Positions 5,688 through 6,193 of a stretch of 6,193 nucleotides of DNA are shown here, one piece after another. Under the pieces are notes generated by a model. The model was given only the letters and a program-made list of their open reading frames with translations. It did not search any database and was not told the origin of the DNA. Within the stretch, counting starts at the first letter, position 1; each line of letters starts with the position of its first letter. Position numbers and translations under genes: made by a program. Source of the stretch: Methanoregulaceae archaeon (GTDB lineage Archaea; Halobacteriota; Methanomicrobia; Methanomicrobiales; Methanospirillaceae); the NCBI GenBank assembly GCA_013331415.1, contig DUGL01000105.1, positions 1 to 6,193 on the forward strand, written 5' to 3'.

Positions 5688-6193
5688 GTGACATTCTGGG
5701 ATGACAAACGCATCCTCCTCACCGGAGGTGCCGGGTTCCTGGGGTCATACGTGCTCGAGCAGCTCGCCCTCCGTGGAGTGGACCCAGGCCAGGTCCGGGT
5801 CCCGCGCAGCCGGGACACTGACCTCCGGAAGTGGGAGCACTGTGTCAGCGCGGTGAAGGATACCGATATCGTCATCAACCTTGCAGCCCGCGTCGGGGGC
5901 ATCGGCTTCAACCGGGAGAACCCGGCGACCCTCTTCTATGACAATGCGATGATGGGGATCCAGCTGATCGAGGCCGCCCGGCAGGAGGGTGTCGAAAAGT
6001 GCGTCATCATCGGGACCGTCTGTGCCTACCCGAAGTTTACCCCGGTCCCGTTCAGCGAGGATAAGCTCTGGGATGGCTATCCCGAGGAGACGAACGCCCC
6101 GTACGGCCTTGCCAAGAAGATGCTCCTCGTCCAGTGCCAGGCATACCGTGAGCAGTACGGGTTCAATGCCATCTACCTCCTCCCGGTGAACCT
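5688..6193 (+). CDS. fcl: GDP-L-fucose synthase (GDP-4-keto-6-deoxymannose 3,5-epimerase-4-reductase), 3' truncated by window edge
   Basis: Extended SDR enzyme that epimerises and reduces the Gmd product to GDP-L-fucose with NADPH. 168 complete codons are visible; the family is about 310-320 residues, so roughly half is present. Reading from GTG 5688 gives MTFWDDKRILLTGGAGFLGS, a usual start for this group, with the nucleotide-binding GGAGFLG at 13-19. The family block LAARVGGIGFN (65-75) is followed by ENPATLFYDN (77-86). The active-site segment is GTVCAYPK (109-116): Thr110 stands where E. coli has Ser107 and Cys112 aligns with Cys109. Tyr139 and Lys143 in APYGLAKK are the catalytic pair. 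The rest, LLVQCQAYREQYGFNAIYLLP, is family-typical. The start is fixed by AAGGTG at 5677 and an in-frame TAA at 5676. It overlaps the stop of the decayed glycosyltransferase by 4 bases. With gmd upstream on the same strand, the two complete the fucose pathway. A related NAD-dependent epimerase acting on another GDP-sugar is less likely. Confidence 0.92.
   Translation, partial: MTFWDDKRILLTGGAGFLGSYVLEQLALRGVDPGQVRVPRSRDTDLRKWEHCVSAVKDTDIVINLAARVGGIGFNRENPATLFYDNAMMGIQLIEAARQEGVEKCVIIGTVCAYPKFTPVPFSEDKLWDGYPEETNAPYGLAKKMLLVQCQAYREQYGFNAIYLLPVN

Larger units (their letters stand above)
5306..5691 (+). pseudogene. C-terminal remnant of a UGT-like (GT-B) glycosyltransferase, frameshifted and lacking its N-terminal half
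   Basis: No intact ORF fits here, but three frames read in succession as one degraded protein. Frame 2 gives NIPVSSHVPVHQENVITIP (from 5309) and then ATQNYLPACDLVVSKFG (to 5428). Frame 3 gives GCISPEIVR (5427-5453), resembling the family's Gly-x-Thr-x-Ser-Glu loop. Frame 2 resumes with RVPYCLCRRWGFTADACLID from 5456. Frame 1 (open from 5515) gives CEEFSWVAVVRGEWLEFF from 5536 and NGADDVLSALGKVFP, ending at TGA 5689-5691. CDLVVSK followed by Gly, a Pro-containing loop, GF.(E/A)DA and a final NGA helix is the donor-binding pattern of UDP-glucuronosyltransferase/MurG-like GT-B enzymes, judged by memory. The usual N-terminal acceptor domain (about 200 residues) is absent, so sequencing indels alone cannot explain it. 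The left edge is uncertain. The stop overlaps the fucose synthase GTG, indicating a former operon member. Probably nonfunctional. Confidence 0.6.

Noticed and set aside
5306..5691. Programmed frameshifting to express the segmented glycosyltransferase
   Set aside because: It would need several shifts in different directions, there is no slippery heptamer, and the N-terminal domain is missing altogether.
5099..5704. A 201-codon plus-strand reading frame spanning the gmd 3' end and the gap
   Set aside because: Its first half is the wrong frame of gmd, and its last part leaves the coding-like frame after about 5535. Only 5306 to about 5530 carries protein-like sequence, now described as a remnant.
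1..6193. CRISPR arrays, tRNA or rRNA genes, insertion sequences, integration sites
   Set aside because: Read on both strands; no regularly spaced repeats, cloverleaf-like segments, transposase-like proteins or terminal inverted repeats were recognised.

Overview
The window looks like chromosomal DNA from a methanogenic archaeon, most likely of the order Methanomicrobiales. This is an inference from GC-rich codon use, archaeal-type ribosome binding sites (GGAGAG, AAGGTG), a GTG start, a TATA-like box and the protein sequences; no marker gene settles the taxonomy. The theme is nucleotide-sugar supply and assembly of a surface or secreted glycan.

Layout, left to right. (1) The 3' three quarters of glmS (+), glucosamine-6-phosphate synthase, cut by the left edge. 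(2) Converging on it after 11 bp, a two-gene minus-strand unit: a Wzx-type polysaccharide flippase (upstream, 2547-4031) followed 75 bp later by a GT4-like glycosyltransferase (1335-2471). Both are less GC-rich than their neighbours. (3) A divergent intergenic region of about 190 bp. (4) gmd (+), GDP-mannose 4,6-dehydratase, starting at 4222 rather than at the upstream ATG at 4138. (5) A 419-bp stretch with no intact gene, which on close reading holds the frameshifted C-terminal remnant of a UGT-like (GT-B) glycosyltransferase. (6) A GDP-L-fucose synthase gene (+) with a GTG start at 5688, cut by the right edge.

How they fit: GlmS feeds UDP-GlcNAc synthesis. Gmd and the fucose synthase convert GDP-mannose to GDP-L-fucose in two steps. 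The glycosyltransferase would add sugars to a lipid carrier, and the flippase would move the lipid-linked glycan across the membrane. The order gmd, glycosyltransferase, fucose synthase was probably the ancestral operon. The remnant's stop codon still overlaps the fucose synthase start (GTGA), a fossil of translational coupling.

I found no new system. The most notable item is the decayed glycosyltransferase between gmd and the fucose synthase gene. No tRNA, rRNA, CRISPR array, insertion sequence or integration site was seen.
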